Part shown: in pieces, positions 11,506-19,514 of the stretch
Layout: each line of letters begins with the position of its first letter
Position numbering within the stretch: the stretch's first letter is position 1
NCBI GenBank assembly: GCA_012515235.1
Contig: JAAYYU010000124.1
Coordinates: forward strand, 99,609 to 163,608
Direction: 5' to 3'
From: Candidatus Anammoximicrobium sp.
GTDB taxonomy: Bacteria; Planctomycetota; Planctomycetia; Pirellulales; Pirellulaceae
DNA length: 64,000 bases
Made by a program: the position numbers and the translations under genes
The notes under the pieces: generated by a model
The model's input: only the letters and a program-made list of their open reading frames with translations
The model's database searches: none
What the model was told of the DNA's origin: nothing

Positions 11506-11546
11506 CGCTAGCCCCGGTTCTCGGACCGCAAAAACCGGGGCTAGCG
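11506..11546. terminator. 14-bp perfect inverted repeat downstream of the SUMF1-like gene
   Basis: CGCTAGCCCCGGTT at 11506-11519 pairs perfectly with 11533-11546 across a 13-base loop. No T tract follows. It lies 49 bases after the stop codon. It may be a terminator or a member of a palindromic repeat family. Confidence 0.45.
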
Positions 11547-11911
11547 GCTAAGGGCGGATCCCATGACCTGGGTTGGACACACCCGTGGGAAGGCGGCAGC
11601 CGGCGCCGGTTGGGTTCCGCCATGGTCCTCCAGATCGGATCGTCGTCTGCTTCGAGCAGGCCTAAGCCATCTAGTTCGTTGCCGACCTGGACGCCGCGGC
11701 CGCGCGCGCGGCATCCGTTCGTCCGGCCCCGTTTCCAGCAGTCCCCTGGCCGAAAGGGCGCCCGGAGCGATCGCCGGGACGCATGACTCCCGCGTGGCGG
11801 TAACGGGTTGGCCCAACAGCCGGACACCGTTCGGCATCCCGCGCCCCGAGCCCGGCGGGATTGTGTGACCAGCATTTTGAGCAATTCGCTGATGGCGAAG
11901 GCTGGCGGGGC

Positions 11912-11941
11912 TTGTCACTGGCGGCGGTGGCGGACTAGAAT
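11912..11941 (+). promoter_or_regulatory. sigma-70-type promoter for the DUF1559 operon
   Basis: TTGTCA at 11912-11917 and TAGAAT at 11936-11941 are separated by 18 bases, each matching the consensus at five of six positions. Transcription would begin near 11948, about 100 bases before the ATG at 12049. Confidence 0.6.
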
Positions 11942-12048
11942 GCGAACAGTCTGTGTGCTGGCAAGCGGATGCAATCGTTCGATTGTGGCGAGATCTGGAC
12001 AGCGGCTGGGTTCCTGTCAGTCTTTTTCTCTGTTCAGGAGTGGCTCCC

Positions 12049-13029
12049 ATGAAGTCTCGCGGGCGGACTGGCTTTACCCTCGTGGAACTGCTGGTGGTGA
12101 TCGCCATCATCGGGATTCTCGTCGCCTTGCTGTTGCCGGCCATTCAGGCTGCGCGGGAAGCGGCGCGGCGGACCCAATGCACCAACAACATGCGGCAGAT
12201 CGGGGTGGCGCTGCACAATTATCACGACACGAATCAGGTGTTTCCGGCGGCGGCGATGAACGCCGGAGCGCTGGGCTCCAACCTTTACATCCCGCCCGGC
12301 GGAGTCCGCAACTTTACGGGTTACATCGCGATCTTGCCCTATCTGGAGCAGCAGGCGATCTATGACCAGATCGACTTCAAGCTTGCCGTCGGCGTCGTCG
12401 ATCGTGCCAGCCTGGGTGGCGGGGGTTACCAGCACGCAGCGACCAACCATCGCGTCAGCGCGTTCGAATGCCCGTCGGACCCGAAGTACGACAACCCCCA
12501 TTCGTCTTCGGGCAACGTGGCGTACGACTGCGAGAACGCCTGGCGCGCCAATTACGGTTTCGTGACGCACTCGACGGGCGTGGAGACTTCGAGCAGTTCG
12601 CCGGAGTACGCAAGGATCCGCACGGCCGCCAAAGCGATCTTTGGCGGCTTTAACGGTGCAGGCTCGATCGAGGAAATCAAGGACGGCACCAGCAACACCA
12701 TCGCGATGATGGAAACGCCCAAGCAGAAATTCAACCACACGACGACGTTGGGACCTTACACCGCCTTCGGGCCCTACTGGAATCAGTACGTCTATACCCA
12801 CTTGATTTCTCCGGCCACGCACGGCATCAACCGGCCGTCCTGTTACTGGTATCCCACGCTGGCGAATTGCGAGTATGTGTACGCCTGGGGGGCGGGCAGC
12901 AACCATCCGGGCGGCTGTATGATGGTCTTGGCCGATGCGTCGGTCCGCTTCATTAGTGACGCCACGCCGACCGCGACGATTGCCGCCCTGGTATCGATGG
13001 AAGGGCTTGAATCCGTCCTGGTTCCGTAA
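12049..13029 (+). CDS. DUF1559 protein with prepilin-type N-terminus (first copy), 326 aa
   Basis: The N-terminus has the type IV pilin/pseudopilin signature [20 protein letters not shown] followed by [14 protein letters not shown], the classical start of planctomycete DUF1559 proteins. A short basic leader (MKSRGRTG) would be cut by a prepilin peptidase before the Phe. The rest is a DUF1559 globular domain; near the C-terminus the H-X9-D motif appears as NHPGGCMMVLADASVRF, with Ala in place of the usual Gly after Asp. The role is presumed to be in a pseudopilus or cell envelope, but no function is proven for the family. A CAGGAG ribosome site precedes the ATG, and the next gene, a small lipoprotein, starts 39 bases after the stop. 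Confidence 0.93.
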   Translation: MKSRGRTGFTLVELLVVIAIIGILVALLLPAIQAAREAARRTQCTNNMRQIGVALHNYHDTNQVFPAAAMNAGALGSNLYIPPGGVRNFTGYIAILPYLEQQAIYDQIDFKLAVGVVDRASLGGGGYQHAATNHRVSAFECPSDPKYDNPHSSSGNVAYDCENAWRANYGFVTHSTGVETSSSSPEYARIRTAAKAIFGGFNGAGSIEEIKDGTSNTIAMMETPKQKFNHTTTLGPYTAFGPYWNQYVYTHLISPATHGINRPSCYWYPTLANCEYVYAWGAGSNHPGGCMMVLADASVRFISDATPTATIAALVSMEGLESVLVP

Positions 13030-13068
13030 CTTCAACGAGGCCACTTCGAGGCAGAGGGAGAGCGCGGG

Positions 13069-13479
13069 ATGACGAGATTCGTCGGGGTCGGTTTGACGGC
13101 CGTGTTGGCGCTGACGCTGGGCTGCCAGCCTGGCATTGAGATTCCTGAGCTGGGAGAGGTCAACGGAACGGTCACGGTGGACGGCAAGCCGTTGGAGGGC
13201 GTGGCGGTGACCTTCGTGCCCGAATCCGGGGCGTTGGCGTCCGTGGCAAGAACCGGCAGCGACGGCAAGTACGAACTGCTGTATGCGGTGCCGGGCGCCA
13301 AGCAGATGATCAAAGGCGCGGCCCTCGGCCAGCACACGGTGCGGATCGATATCCTGCCCGACCCCCTGGCGCAAACGGCGTCGCAACCGCTGCCCGCCAG
13401 GTACAACATCGAGTCCGCGCTGACCGCCGACGTCAAGTCGGGTCCGAATACGTTCGATTTCCAAGTGACCAGCCGTTAG
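13069..13479 (+). CDS. small lipoprotein with carboxypeptidase-regulatory-like beta domain (first copy)
   Basis: This is a 136-residue exported protein. The leader MTRFVGVGLTAVLALTLGC ends in a lipobox cysteine at residue 19, so it should be lipid-anchored. The mature part begins with GEVNGTVTVDGKPLEGVAVTFVP, the start of a carboxypeptidase-regulatory-like (transthyretin-type) beta sandwich, and ends FDFQVTSR. The family has no enzyme activity. It follows the first DUF1559 gene closely and precedes the second, so the four genes 12049-15029 read as two DUF1559/lipoprotein pairs. The two partners may sit in the same envelope structure, which is inference from the pairing. Confidence 0.85.
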   Translation: MTRFVGVGLTAVLALTLGCQPGIEIPELGEVNGTVTVDGKPLEGVAVTFVPESGALASVARTGSDGKYELLYAVPGAKQMIKGAALGQHTVRIDILPDPLAQTASQPLPARYNIESALTADVKSGPNTFDFQVTSR

Positions 13480-13548
13480 CGGCTGGGAAGAATCAGGCGT
13501 TATTTCCAAAGTCATCGCATTTTTCGGCGTTTTGAGGAGGTATCTTTG

Positions 13549-14493
13549 ATGCAATCTCGACATCGGCGCGGGTTCACGTTGGTGGAATTGTTGGTGGTCA
13601 TCGCCATCATCGGGATTCTGGTTGCGCTGCTCTTGCCTGCGATCCAGGCCGCGCGTGAGGCGGCTCGGCGGATCCAGTGCAGCAACAACCTCAAACAGTT
13701 GGGCGTCGCCTTCCACAACTATCACGACACGTTCCAGAGGATTCCGCCCGGCTCGCTGCCGAAAGGCGGCTATTTCATCGGCTGGCCGGCACGGCTGTTC
13801 CCCTTCCTGGAGCAGCAAGCGCGATGGGACGCCATGGAGGCGTTCCGCACCGATGCGCTCTGCTACTTGGCGCCCTACCGGTTCGACGTGGCGCCGCACA
13901 ATGGCCGGGACGACACTTGGGGCCCGATACCGACCTTGGCCTGTCCCGGATCGTCGCTGAAGAACCGCAGTCCCGACATCACGGCCTACGCCTGGACCCA
14001 CCTGCAAGGCGCGCTGCACTATCGAGGCTGTGCGGGACGCGTTGAGGACGTGACGAACCCCACCCAAGCGAGCACGGGCCATCGATGGGCCAACAGCGGC
14101 ACGCTCTACCCGCTGAGCGACACAAGTTTCCAAGACATCGTCGACGGGCTGTCGACGACGATCCTGCTGGGCGAAACCTCCTCGTCCGCAGGCTGGACAT
14201 CATCGGTCAAAGCAGGTTGGGGCGGCATTCATTCCTGGGTCTGGGGATACTATTACTACAATCCTCCCACAGACGACCGCATGCTGACGCTCGACAGCAA
14301 GGTCATCCAGTTCCCGATCAACTACCGGGGCACCTTCGGCTACAACTTCACGCCCTACACGAGCAGCCATCCGGGCGGAGCCCAATTCGCACTGTTCGAC
14401 GGTTCGGCCCGGTTCATCAGCGAAAACATTTCTCTGGACCTGCTCAAGTCGCTGGGCACGCGCGAACAACGCGAAGTCATCGGGGAATACTGA
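13549..14493 (+). CDS. DUF1559 protein with prepilin-type N-terminus (second copy), 314 aa
   Basis: This is a paralogue of the protein at 12049. The leader MQSRHRRG is followed by [20 protein letters not shown] and [17 protein letters not shown], almost identical to the first copy. The C-terminal H-X9-DG motif is intact here ([17 protein letters not shown]). The two differ strongly in the middle of the DUF1559 domain. The ATG at 13549 has a strong GAGGAGG ribosome site at 13534-13540; the in-frame TTG just before it at 13546 is not needed. The prepilin segment of both copies is also very similar at DNA level, which suggests duplication or gene conversion. Confidence 0.93.
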   Translation: MQSRHRRGFTLVELLVVIAIIGILVALLLPAIQAAREAARRIQCSNNLKQLGVAFHNYHDTFQRIPPGSLPKGGYFIGWPARLFPFLEQQARWDAMEAFRTDALCYLAPYRFDVAPHNGRDDTWGPIPTLACPGSSLKNRSPDITAYAWTHLQGALHYRGCAGRVEDVTNPTQASTGHRWANSGTLYPLSDTSFQDIVDGLSTTILLGETSSSAGWTSSVKAGWGGIHSWVWGYYYYNPPTDDRMLTLDSKVIQFPINYRGTFGYNFTPYTSSHPGGAQFALFDGSARFISENISLDLLKSLGTREQREVIGEY

Positions 14494-14567
14494 GTCCTGA
14501 TCCTCGGCCCTGGCGGATCGCTGTTTGGATTTCGCGGCCCAGAGAGAAATCTTCACGGAGAGCGACC

Positions 14568-15029
14568 ATGCGGTTACTTGAGTCCGGCTTGACAGGTTCA
14601 CGTCGATTCGTTCAGGCCCTGGCGGTGGTGGGGTTCGCGCTCATCGGCAGCGCCGGGTGCGGCGTCAAAGGCGAGTTCGAGACGGCGCGCGTGCATGGCA
14701 AGGTGACCTATGACGGACGTCCGCTGGAAACCGGTTCGCTGGTGTTCGTACCTGTGGGCGGCGGTCCGAGCGCCCAGGCGAACTTGGATTCCAGCGGCAA
14801 CTACGTCCTCGGCACGTATTCCCTGAGCGACGGCGCCGTGCTTGGCGAGCACGAAGTCATGATCGTGGCGCTGACCGGCGGCGAGGGGCCTCAGGAGGCA
14901 TCGGACCCGAACGCCGGTTTGAAGTCGCTGATCCCCAGCCGCTACGGCGATCTCAAGAAGTCCGGCCTGCGAGCCACGGTCCAGGCCGACATCGACAACG
15001 AAATCAACTTCGACTTGCAGCCCCGCTAG
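14568..15029 (+). CDS. small lipoprotein-like beta-sandwich protein (second copy), 153 aa
   Basis: The leader (MRLLESGLTGSRRFVQALAVVGFALIGSAGC) ends in a lipobox-like SAGC, and the mature part begins ARVHGKVTYDGRPLETGSLVFVP, again a carboxypeptidase-regulatory-like beta sandwich. It ends in NEINFDLQPR. It is the second lipoprotein of the two DUF1559/lipoprotein pairs, with 74 bases between the DUF1559 stop and its ATG at 14568. It and its partner at 13069 share the V-x-G-x-V-T-x-D-G-x-P-L-E pattern but are otherwise diverged. The longer frame upstream (from 14085) overlaps the DUF1559 gene and is rejected. Confidence 0.85.
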   Translation: MRLLESGLTGSRRFVQALAVVGFALIGSAGCGVKGEFETARVHGKVTYDGRPLETGSLVFVPVGGGPSAQANLDSSGNYVLGTYSLSDGAVLGEHEVMIVALTGGEGPQEASDPNAGLKSLIPSRYGDLKKSGLRATVQADIDNEINFDLQPR

Positions 15030-15121
15030 CCCGGGGCGGGACACCGCCGGTTGACGTTGCGCGCGGCCTGGTGACGTTCCCTGATCCCAAGCACGACAGC
15101 AGAACTGGCCAGCGGCGGGCA

Positions 15122-15153
15122 AGCCCCGGTCACGAGGATCCCGGATCGGGGCT
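15122..15153. terminator. hairpin between convergent genes
   Basis: AGCCCCGGTC and GATCGGGGCT form a 10-bp stem with one G-T pair, between the stop of the second lipoprotein gene and the stop of the convergent FAD oxidoreductase gene. It is terminator-like by position; no T tract. Confidence 0.4.
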
Positions 15154-15175
15154 GGGTGTTCGGCGTCACCTGGTC

Positions 15176-16531
15176 TCAGCCCAGATAAGCTTCCTGCTGC
15201 CTGAGTATCGCCTGGACCTTGGGCACTTCGACCTCGCGCGGAGTGCATCCGTCCTTGGCGGCCACTGCAGCGGCTACGCCCGCCGCGTGACCGGTGGCGA
15301 AGCACACGGGAATCAGGCGGATGTTGTCGGCGGTCTTGATCGCCGCGGAGATGCAGCGGCCCGAGGCCAGCAGGTTGTCGACCTTCTTGGGGACGAGCGT
15401 GCCGTAGGGAATGTGCCATTCGTCGCGCTCGGGCTTCGTAAACCCGCCCACGGCGACGACGTCGGGATAGCGGGCCCCTTTGTTGACATCGTCCGCGGTC
15501 AGCGTCTTGACGCCGGCCAGGGCCCGCGTGATCCGCACGCCCAACTGCGGGCCGGTCTCCAGCAGGGACACCTTCTCGTAGCCCGGCGTCTGACGCATCT
15601 TCTGCAGGCTCTCCCAGATGAACCGGCGATGGTTCATTTCCATCCGCGTCAGCACGGATACGTCCAGTCCGTCCGTCTCCGGGCCCAGCATATTGACCCA
15701 GTTGACGCCGGGAATGGGGGTTGCCGAACCGAGTCCGCGCGGCGGCTTGGGATTCTGCTTGGCTCGCTCCCGGTCCACCTTGTCCAGGTTGCCGATCCGC
15801 GAGACCAGCCCGATATTGTACGTGCGGTGCTCGAACTCGGCGCCTGCGGCGGCGAACACGTCGCCGTCGCCGGTCGCGTCGATCACGGTCTTGGCCAGAA
15901 TCGCCTGCCGCCCGCTCTTGCTCTCGAAGACCGCGCCGCACACTGCGTTGCCGTCCATCACGGCGTCGACGCCCCAGCAGTGCAGGAAGACCTTGACGCC
16001 CGCCTCCTCGATCATGTCCAGCATCACGAACTTGAGCGCTTCGGCGTCCACCGTCGGGCTGTTGCCGGGGCCGCGGTTCATGATCCCGCCCTCGAACTTC
16101 TCCAGCCGGCGCATCATCTCCTCGCCAATCCCCATACAGACCTGCTTGGGGCCGGAGACCAAGTGTCCGATCACGATCAGCACCAGACCGCCGGTCCACA
16201 AACCGCCGAAATGGTTGTAGCGTTCCACGAGCGTGACTTGGGCCCCGGCCCGCCGCGCGGCGATGGCCGCGGCGACGCCCGCGGAGCCTCCGCCCACCAC
16301 CAGCACGTCGGTCTGATCCAGGAGCGTCAGTTTGCGTTGCGGCTGGATCACCTCGCCGTTGACCACCGTCGGGCAAGTCGCCGTTGATTGCACCACGCCG
16401 TCCTTGATCACGCTGCCCGTAAAGGCGTTGCTCTGCGCAGGGTGAGTCGCCACGGCGGCGCCCAATCCGGCGGCCAGCCCCGAGCGGCCCACGAGTTGCA
16501 GCAGTTCACGGCGAGAAAGTCGTTGGTTCAT
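15176..16531 (-). CDS. Tat-exported FAD-dependent oxidoreductase, 451 aa
   Basis: The leader carries a twin-arginine motif (SRRELLQLVGRSGLAAGLGAA), so the protein should be exported folded. A dinucleotide-binding fold starts near residue 78 with DVLVVGGGSAGVAAAIAARR, followed by VTLVERYNHFGG. Later parts include VIDATGDGDVFAAAG and the C-terminal cofactor segment RLIPVCFATGHAAGVAAAVA, typical of the FAD-dependent oxidoreductase family common in planctomycetes. The substrate is unknown. The start is ATG 16531, 69 bases inside a longer open frame that lacks leader-like sequence. It converges with the lipoprotein gene and diverges from the ceramidase-like gene. Confidence 0.9.
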   Translation of the reverse strand: MNQRLSRRELLQLVGRSGLAAGLGAAVATHPAQSNAFTGSVIKDGVVQSTATCPTVVNGEVIQPQRKLTLLDQTDVLVVGGGSAGVAAAIAARRAGAQVTLVERYNHFGGLWTGGLVLIVIGHLVSGPKQVCMGIGEEMMRRLEKFEGGIMNRGPGNSPTVDAEALKFVMLDMIEEAGVKVFLHCWGVDAVMDGNAVCGAVFESKSGRQAILAKTVIDATGDGDVFAAAGAEFEHRTYNIGLVSRIGNLDKVDRERAKQNPKPPRGLGSATPIPGVNWVNMLGPETDGLDVSVLTRMEMNHRRFIWESLQKMRQTPGYEKVSLLETGPQLGVRITRALAGVKTLTADDVNKGARYPDVVAVGGFTKPERDEWHIPYGTLVPKKVDNLLASGRCISAAIKTADNIRLIPVCFATGHAAGVAAAVAAKDGCTPREVEVPKVQAILRQQEAYLG

Positions 16532-16866
16532 CGAAGTTGTTCCTTTCTGAAACGGGGATGCGCGGATGATCAGCCGGGGCTCCGGCGGAGTAGTAAGCAC
16601 GATAGCACGTGGGCGCCAGCGCGGAAGGCGAGGCCGGACTATCGCACCCGATTTTCGACCACGCGCCGGCCCGCGGTCAAGGTGACAAGCCGTCCAGCCG
16701 GAAAGATTTTGCTGTCCCGATTCTCAACGCGCCTGTCGTTCTGGATGTCGGACGGTGGGTTGGTGGGTTGGCCGGCGTTCCCGCTTCCGTCTATACTGTG
16801 CAGCACGGGGGATGCCGCTTCCGGCATCGGCCGCGAAACGACCTTGGTCCACCGGGGAATCACGCC
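16532..16866. other. 335-base divergent gap
   Basis: No gene is supported. The stretch separates two divergent exported-protein genes and contains a promoter candidate at 16768-16797. Confidence 0.5.
16768..16797 (+). promoter_or_regulatory. promoter candidate for the ceramidase-like gene
   Basis: TTGGCC at 16768-16773 and TATACT at 16792-16797 are 18 bases apart; the -10 matches five of six consensus bases. It lies 70 bases before the ATG at 16867. Confidence 0.45.
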
Positions 16867-18228
16867 ATGAAGATCTTCGCCTCGCTCGCCTGGTGCCTGT
16901 TGGTGGTTTTCAGTTTGACAAGCGACTCGCCGGCCCAAGCGCCCTGGAAAATCGCGTCGGCCCGTGTGAAGATCACGCCCGAAAAGCCGCTCTGGATGTC
17001 CGGCTACGCGGCGCGCACTCGGCCCGCCGAAGGCACGCTGCACGATCTCTGGGCCAAGGTTCTGGTTCTGGAAGTTTCCGCCGGAGGCCGAGCCGTCGTC
17101 ATCACGACGGACGTGGCCGGGTTTCCCAAATCGCTGGCCGACCAAATCTGCGGCGATCTGCAAGCGCAGTGCGGCCTGGACCGTTCGCGGATCATGCTCA
17201 CCAGTTCCCACACCCACTGCGGGCCCGTGCTGGAGGGCGATGCCTACGAAGTGTACGTGATGGACGCCGGCCAGCCGGCGCTGATCGCACAATACTCCCA
17301 GGCTTTGCGCAAAAAGATCGTCGCCATGGTGGCCGAGGCCTGCTCGCGGCTGGTTCCGGGTACGCTTTGGGCCGGCGTGGGCACAGCCGATTTCGCCGTC
17401 AATCGGCGGAACAATGCGGAGAAGACGCTGGGCGAAGCGCTGGCTCGCGGCGAGAAGCCCAAGGGCCCGGTCGATCACGACGTGCCGGTGCTGGCGGCTC
17501 GCGATCCAGCTGGGAATCTGCTCGCGGTCGCCTTCGGCTACGCCTGCCACAACACGACGTTGGGCATCCAGCAGTGGTGCGGCGACTACGCTGGCTTCGC
17601 CCAACTTGGCTTGGAGCAGCGGCATCCGGGCGTCACGGCCCTGTTTCACATGGGCTGCGGCGCGGACCAGAACCCGCTGCCGCGGCGGACCGTCGAGCTG
17701 TGCCAGCAGTACGGCACGCGATTGGCGGCCGGCGTGGATGCCGTCCTGGCCCGCCCCATGCGGCCCCTCGCCGCCCGGCTGCAGACCCGGTTTGAGATCC
17801 TGGATCTGCCCTATGGAGAACAGCCCACGGCGGCCGAACTCAGAGAGCTGGTTGCCAAGCCGGGCCCGACGAATTACCAGAAGCGCTGGGCGGAACGACT
17901 GTTGAGCGAGTTGGAGGCCGGCCAGACGTTTGCCAAGAGCTACCCGTACCCAATCCAGGTCTGGAAGCTGGGCGAGGACCAGTTGTGGATCGTCTTGGGC
18001 AGCGAAGTCGTCGTCGACTATGCGCTGCGGCTGAAAAAGCAATACGGTCCCGCGACCTGGGTCACCAGCTATGCCAACGACGTGATGTGCTACATCCCTT
18101 CGCACCGCGTCTGGCAAGAGGGCGGCTACGAGGCAGGCGCGTTCGCCACCTCCGGTCTGCCCGCCAACCGCTGGTGCGAGGACATCGAAACACGGATTTT
18201 CAGCTGCGTCGAGCGGCTGGCAAAATGA
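16867..18228 (+). CDS. secreted neutral/alkaline ceramidase-like hydrolase, 453 aa
   Basis: A Sec signal peptide (MKIFASLAWCLLVVFSLTSD, cleavage likely after SPAQA) leads into a domain resembling the N-terminal catalytic domain of neutral/alkaline non-lysosomal ceramidases: ASARVKITPEKPLWMSGYAAR, then SSHTHCGP with zinc-type histidines near residue 117, FGYACHNTTLG, and GCGADQNPLP where ceramidases have their conserved active-site loop. The protein lacks the C-terminal immunoglobulin-like domain of full-length ceramidases. Planctomycetes have many such proteins whose substrates are not established, so amidase action on a sphingolipid is only one possibility. A proposed promoter lies 70 bases upstream. 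Confidence 0.85.
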   Translation: MKIFASLAWCLLVVFSLTSDSPAQAPWKIASARVKITPEKPLWMSGYAARTRPAEGTLHDLWAKVLVLEVSAGGRAVVITTDVAGFPKSLADQICGDLQAQCGLDRSRIMLTSSHTHCGPVLEGDAYEVYVMDAGQPALIAQYSQALRKKIVAMVAEACSRLVPGTLWAGVGTADFAVNRRNNAEKTLGEALARGEKPKGPVDHDVPVLAARDPAGNLLAVAFGYACHNTTLGIQQWCGDYAGFAQLGLEQRHPGVTALFHMGCGADQNPLPRRTVELCQQYGTRLAAGVDAVLARPMRPLAARLQTRFEILDLPYGEQPTAAELRELVAKPGPTNYQKRWAERLLSELEAGQTFAKSYPYPIQVWKLGEDQLWIVLGSEVVVDYALRLKKQYGPATWVTSYANDVMCYIPSHRVWQEGGYEAGAFATSGLPANRWCEDIETRIFSCVERLAK

Positions 18229-18587
18229 TCGGACGAAAATGGCGTCAGCGGACGCAAACGGCGTCCGGAAGAGAGGACGCCTGAGGAAGCCTTCGTGGTT
18301 TGCAGCACGCGCTTTCCGGCGACTCTCCGTGGCACCGTCAGGAGGTCGTCACGTTGGCGCGGCGTTTGATCGCGCGTGGTTCCCCCGCGGTTGGGCCGAT
18401 CGCCCAGGCGGTGGGAGGCGATGGCCGTCAGCAAGGGCGCGTAACACTCGACGCGCTTGGCCAGTCGTGGGGTGAACGCCCGACAACGTGAACGCCCGTC
18501 ACACCGAGCGGAGCCGGGCCCGCCGCGCCCGGGCAAGGCCTAGAGGGCAAGGTCGAAAATCGCATCCCAAGCGTTGGAAGGAGCACC
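18229..18587. other. 359-base gap with no supported gene
   Basis: Nothing protein-like is seen. A 7-bp hairpin (GGCGTCC at 18260-18266 with GGACGCC at 18275-18281) lies about 30 bases after the stop of the preceding gene and could be a weak terminator. Confidence 0.4.
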
Positions 18588-19469
18588 ATGATGAACCGAT
18601 TTGTGGCGCGGCGCGGCCGGAGATGGAGTCTGCTGTTTCTGGGGTTTGCCCTGCCAGCCGCGGTCGTAATCGCTGCCGATCCCGGCCCGTTTCCGGGTGT
18701 CAGGAGTCAGTGGAACGGATACGACCGCTACGACTTCGCGTGCGATGGGCGCAAGTGCATTCTTGTGACGCCCAAGAAAGCCGCCCCAGGCAAGCCCTGG
18801 ATCTGGCGGGCCAGGTTTTTCGGCCACGAGCCGCAGGTCGATCTGACCCTGCTGGCCCGCGGGTTTCACCTGGCGTACATGGACGTCGTGGAAATGTACG
18901 GGAATCCCGCAGCGGTCGCGCATTGGAATGCCTTTTACCAGGAACTGACCACGCGGCAGGGGTTGGCCAGACGCGTGGCGTTGGAAGGCATGAGCCGAGG
19001 CGGCTTGTACATCTACAACTGGGCGGCAGCGAACCCGGAAAAGGTCGCGTGCATCTACGCCGACGCACCCGTGTGCGATATCCACAGTTGGGCCAAACGC
19101 AAAGACCAAAGCCCGGCGACTGCCCGGTTCTTCGCCGACTGGCTGAAGAGCTACGGGCTGACCGAGGACCAACTTGCCGACTACCGCGGCAACCCGATCG
19201 ATCGTCTTGAGCCCCTGTCGCGGGCCGGCGTTCCGCTGCTGCACGTCGTGGGCGATGCCGACGACGTGGTACCGGTGGCGGAGAACACCGCCATCCTCGA
19301 GACGCGTTACAGAAAGCTGGGCGGCCACATCGAGGTGATCCACAAGCCGGAGGTAGGCCACCATCCGCATTCGCTGACAGACCCGACGCCGATCGTGGAT
19401 TTCATCGTGCGGTATGCGGAAGTCCGCGAAAAAGGGGCAGGACTCTTTTTCCGCACAAAAGAGTCCTGA
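18588..19469 (+). CDS. exported alpha/beta hydrolase, 293 aa
   Basis: A signal peptide is visible (WSLLFLGFALPAAVVIAA, residues 13-30). The catalytic nucleophile is in GMSRGG at residues 134-139 (Ser136); the acid is probably in GDADDVVP and the base in VGHHPHSL near residue 263. This is an esterase/peptidase-type alpha/beta hydrolase with unknown substrate. A GGAAGGAG ribosome site precedes the tandem ATGs at 18588 and 18591. Oddly, the last 13 residues (from about 281, KGAGLFFRTKES) and the stop codon are encoded by a palindromic repeat (19427-19479), so the original C-terminus has been replaced or extended. Confidence 0.88.
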   Translation: MMNRFVARRGRRWSLLFLGFALPAAVVIAADPGPFPGVRSQWNGYDRYDFACDGRKCILVTPKKAAPGKPWIWRARFFGHEPQVDLTLLARGFHLAYMDVVEMYGNPAAVAHWNAFYQELTTRQGLARRVALEGMSRGGLYIYNWAAANPEKVACIYADAPVCDIHSWAKRKDQSPATARFFADWLKSYGLTEDQLADYRGNPIDRLEPLSRAGVPLLHVVGDADDVVPVAENTAILETRYRKLGGHIEVIHKPEVGHHPHSLTDPTPIVDFIVRYAEVREKGAGLFFRTKES

Positions 19470-19479
19470 CCCCTTTTCG
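19427..19479. repeat. REP-like palindrome overlapping the end of the alpha/beta hydrolase gene
   Basis: An arm of about 22 bases, 19427-19449 (GAAAAAGGGGCAGGACTCTT), pairs with 19457-19479 with a single-base bulge and one extra A; the loop is 7 bases. The GGGG(T)CAGG core resembles the other long palindromes of this window at 23783 and 45648. It contains the stop codon of the preceding gene and could also act as its terminator. Confidence 0.75.
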
Positions 19480-19514
19480 AAAAACCTGACTTAGCAACAT
19501 ACGGAGCGGCAAGC

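Larger units (their letters stand above)
11458..12048. other. 591-base gap with no supported gene
   Basis: Open frames exist on both strands here but are Arg/Pro/Gly-rich and look like chance frames in GC-rich DNA. The stretch holds a strong hairpin (11506-11546) and a good promoter (11912-11941) for the DUF1559 operon; the rest shows nothing recognisable. Confidence 0.5.
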
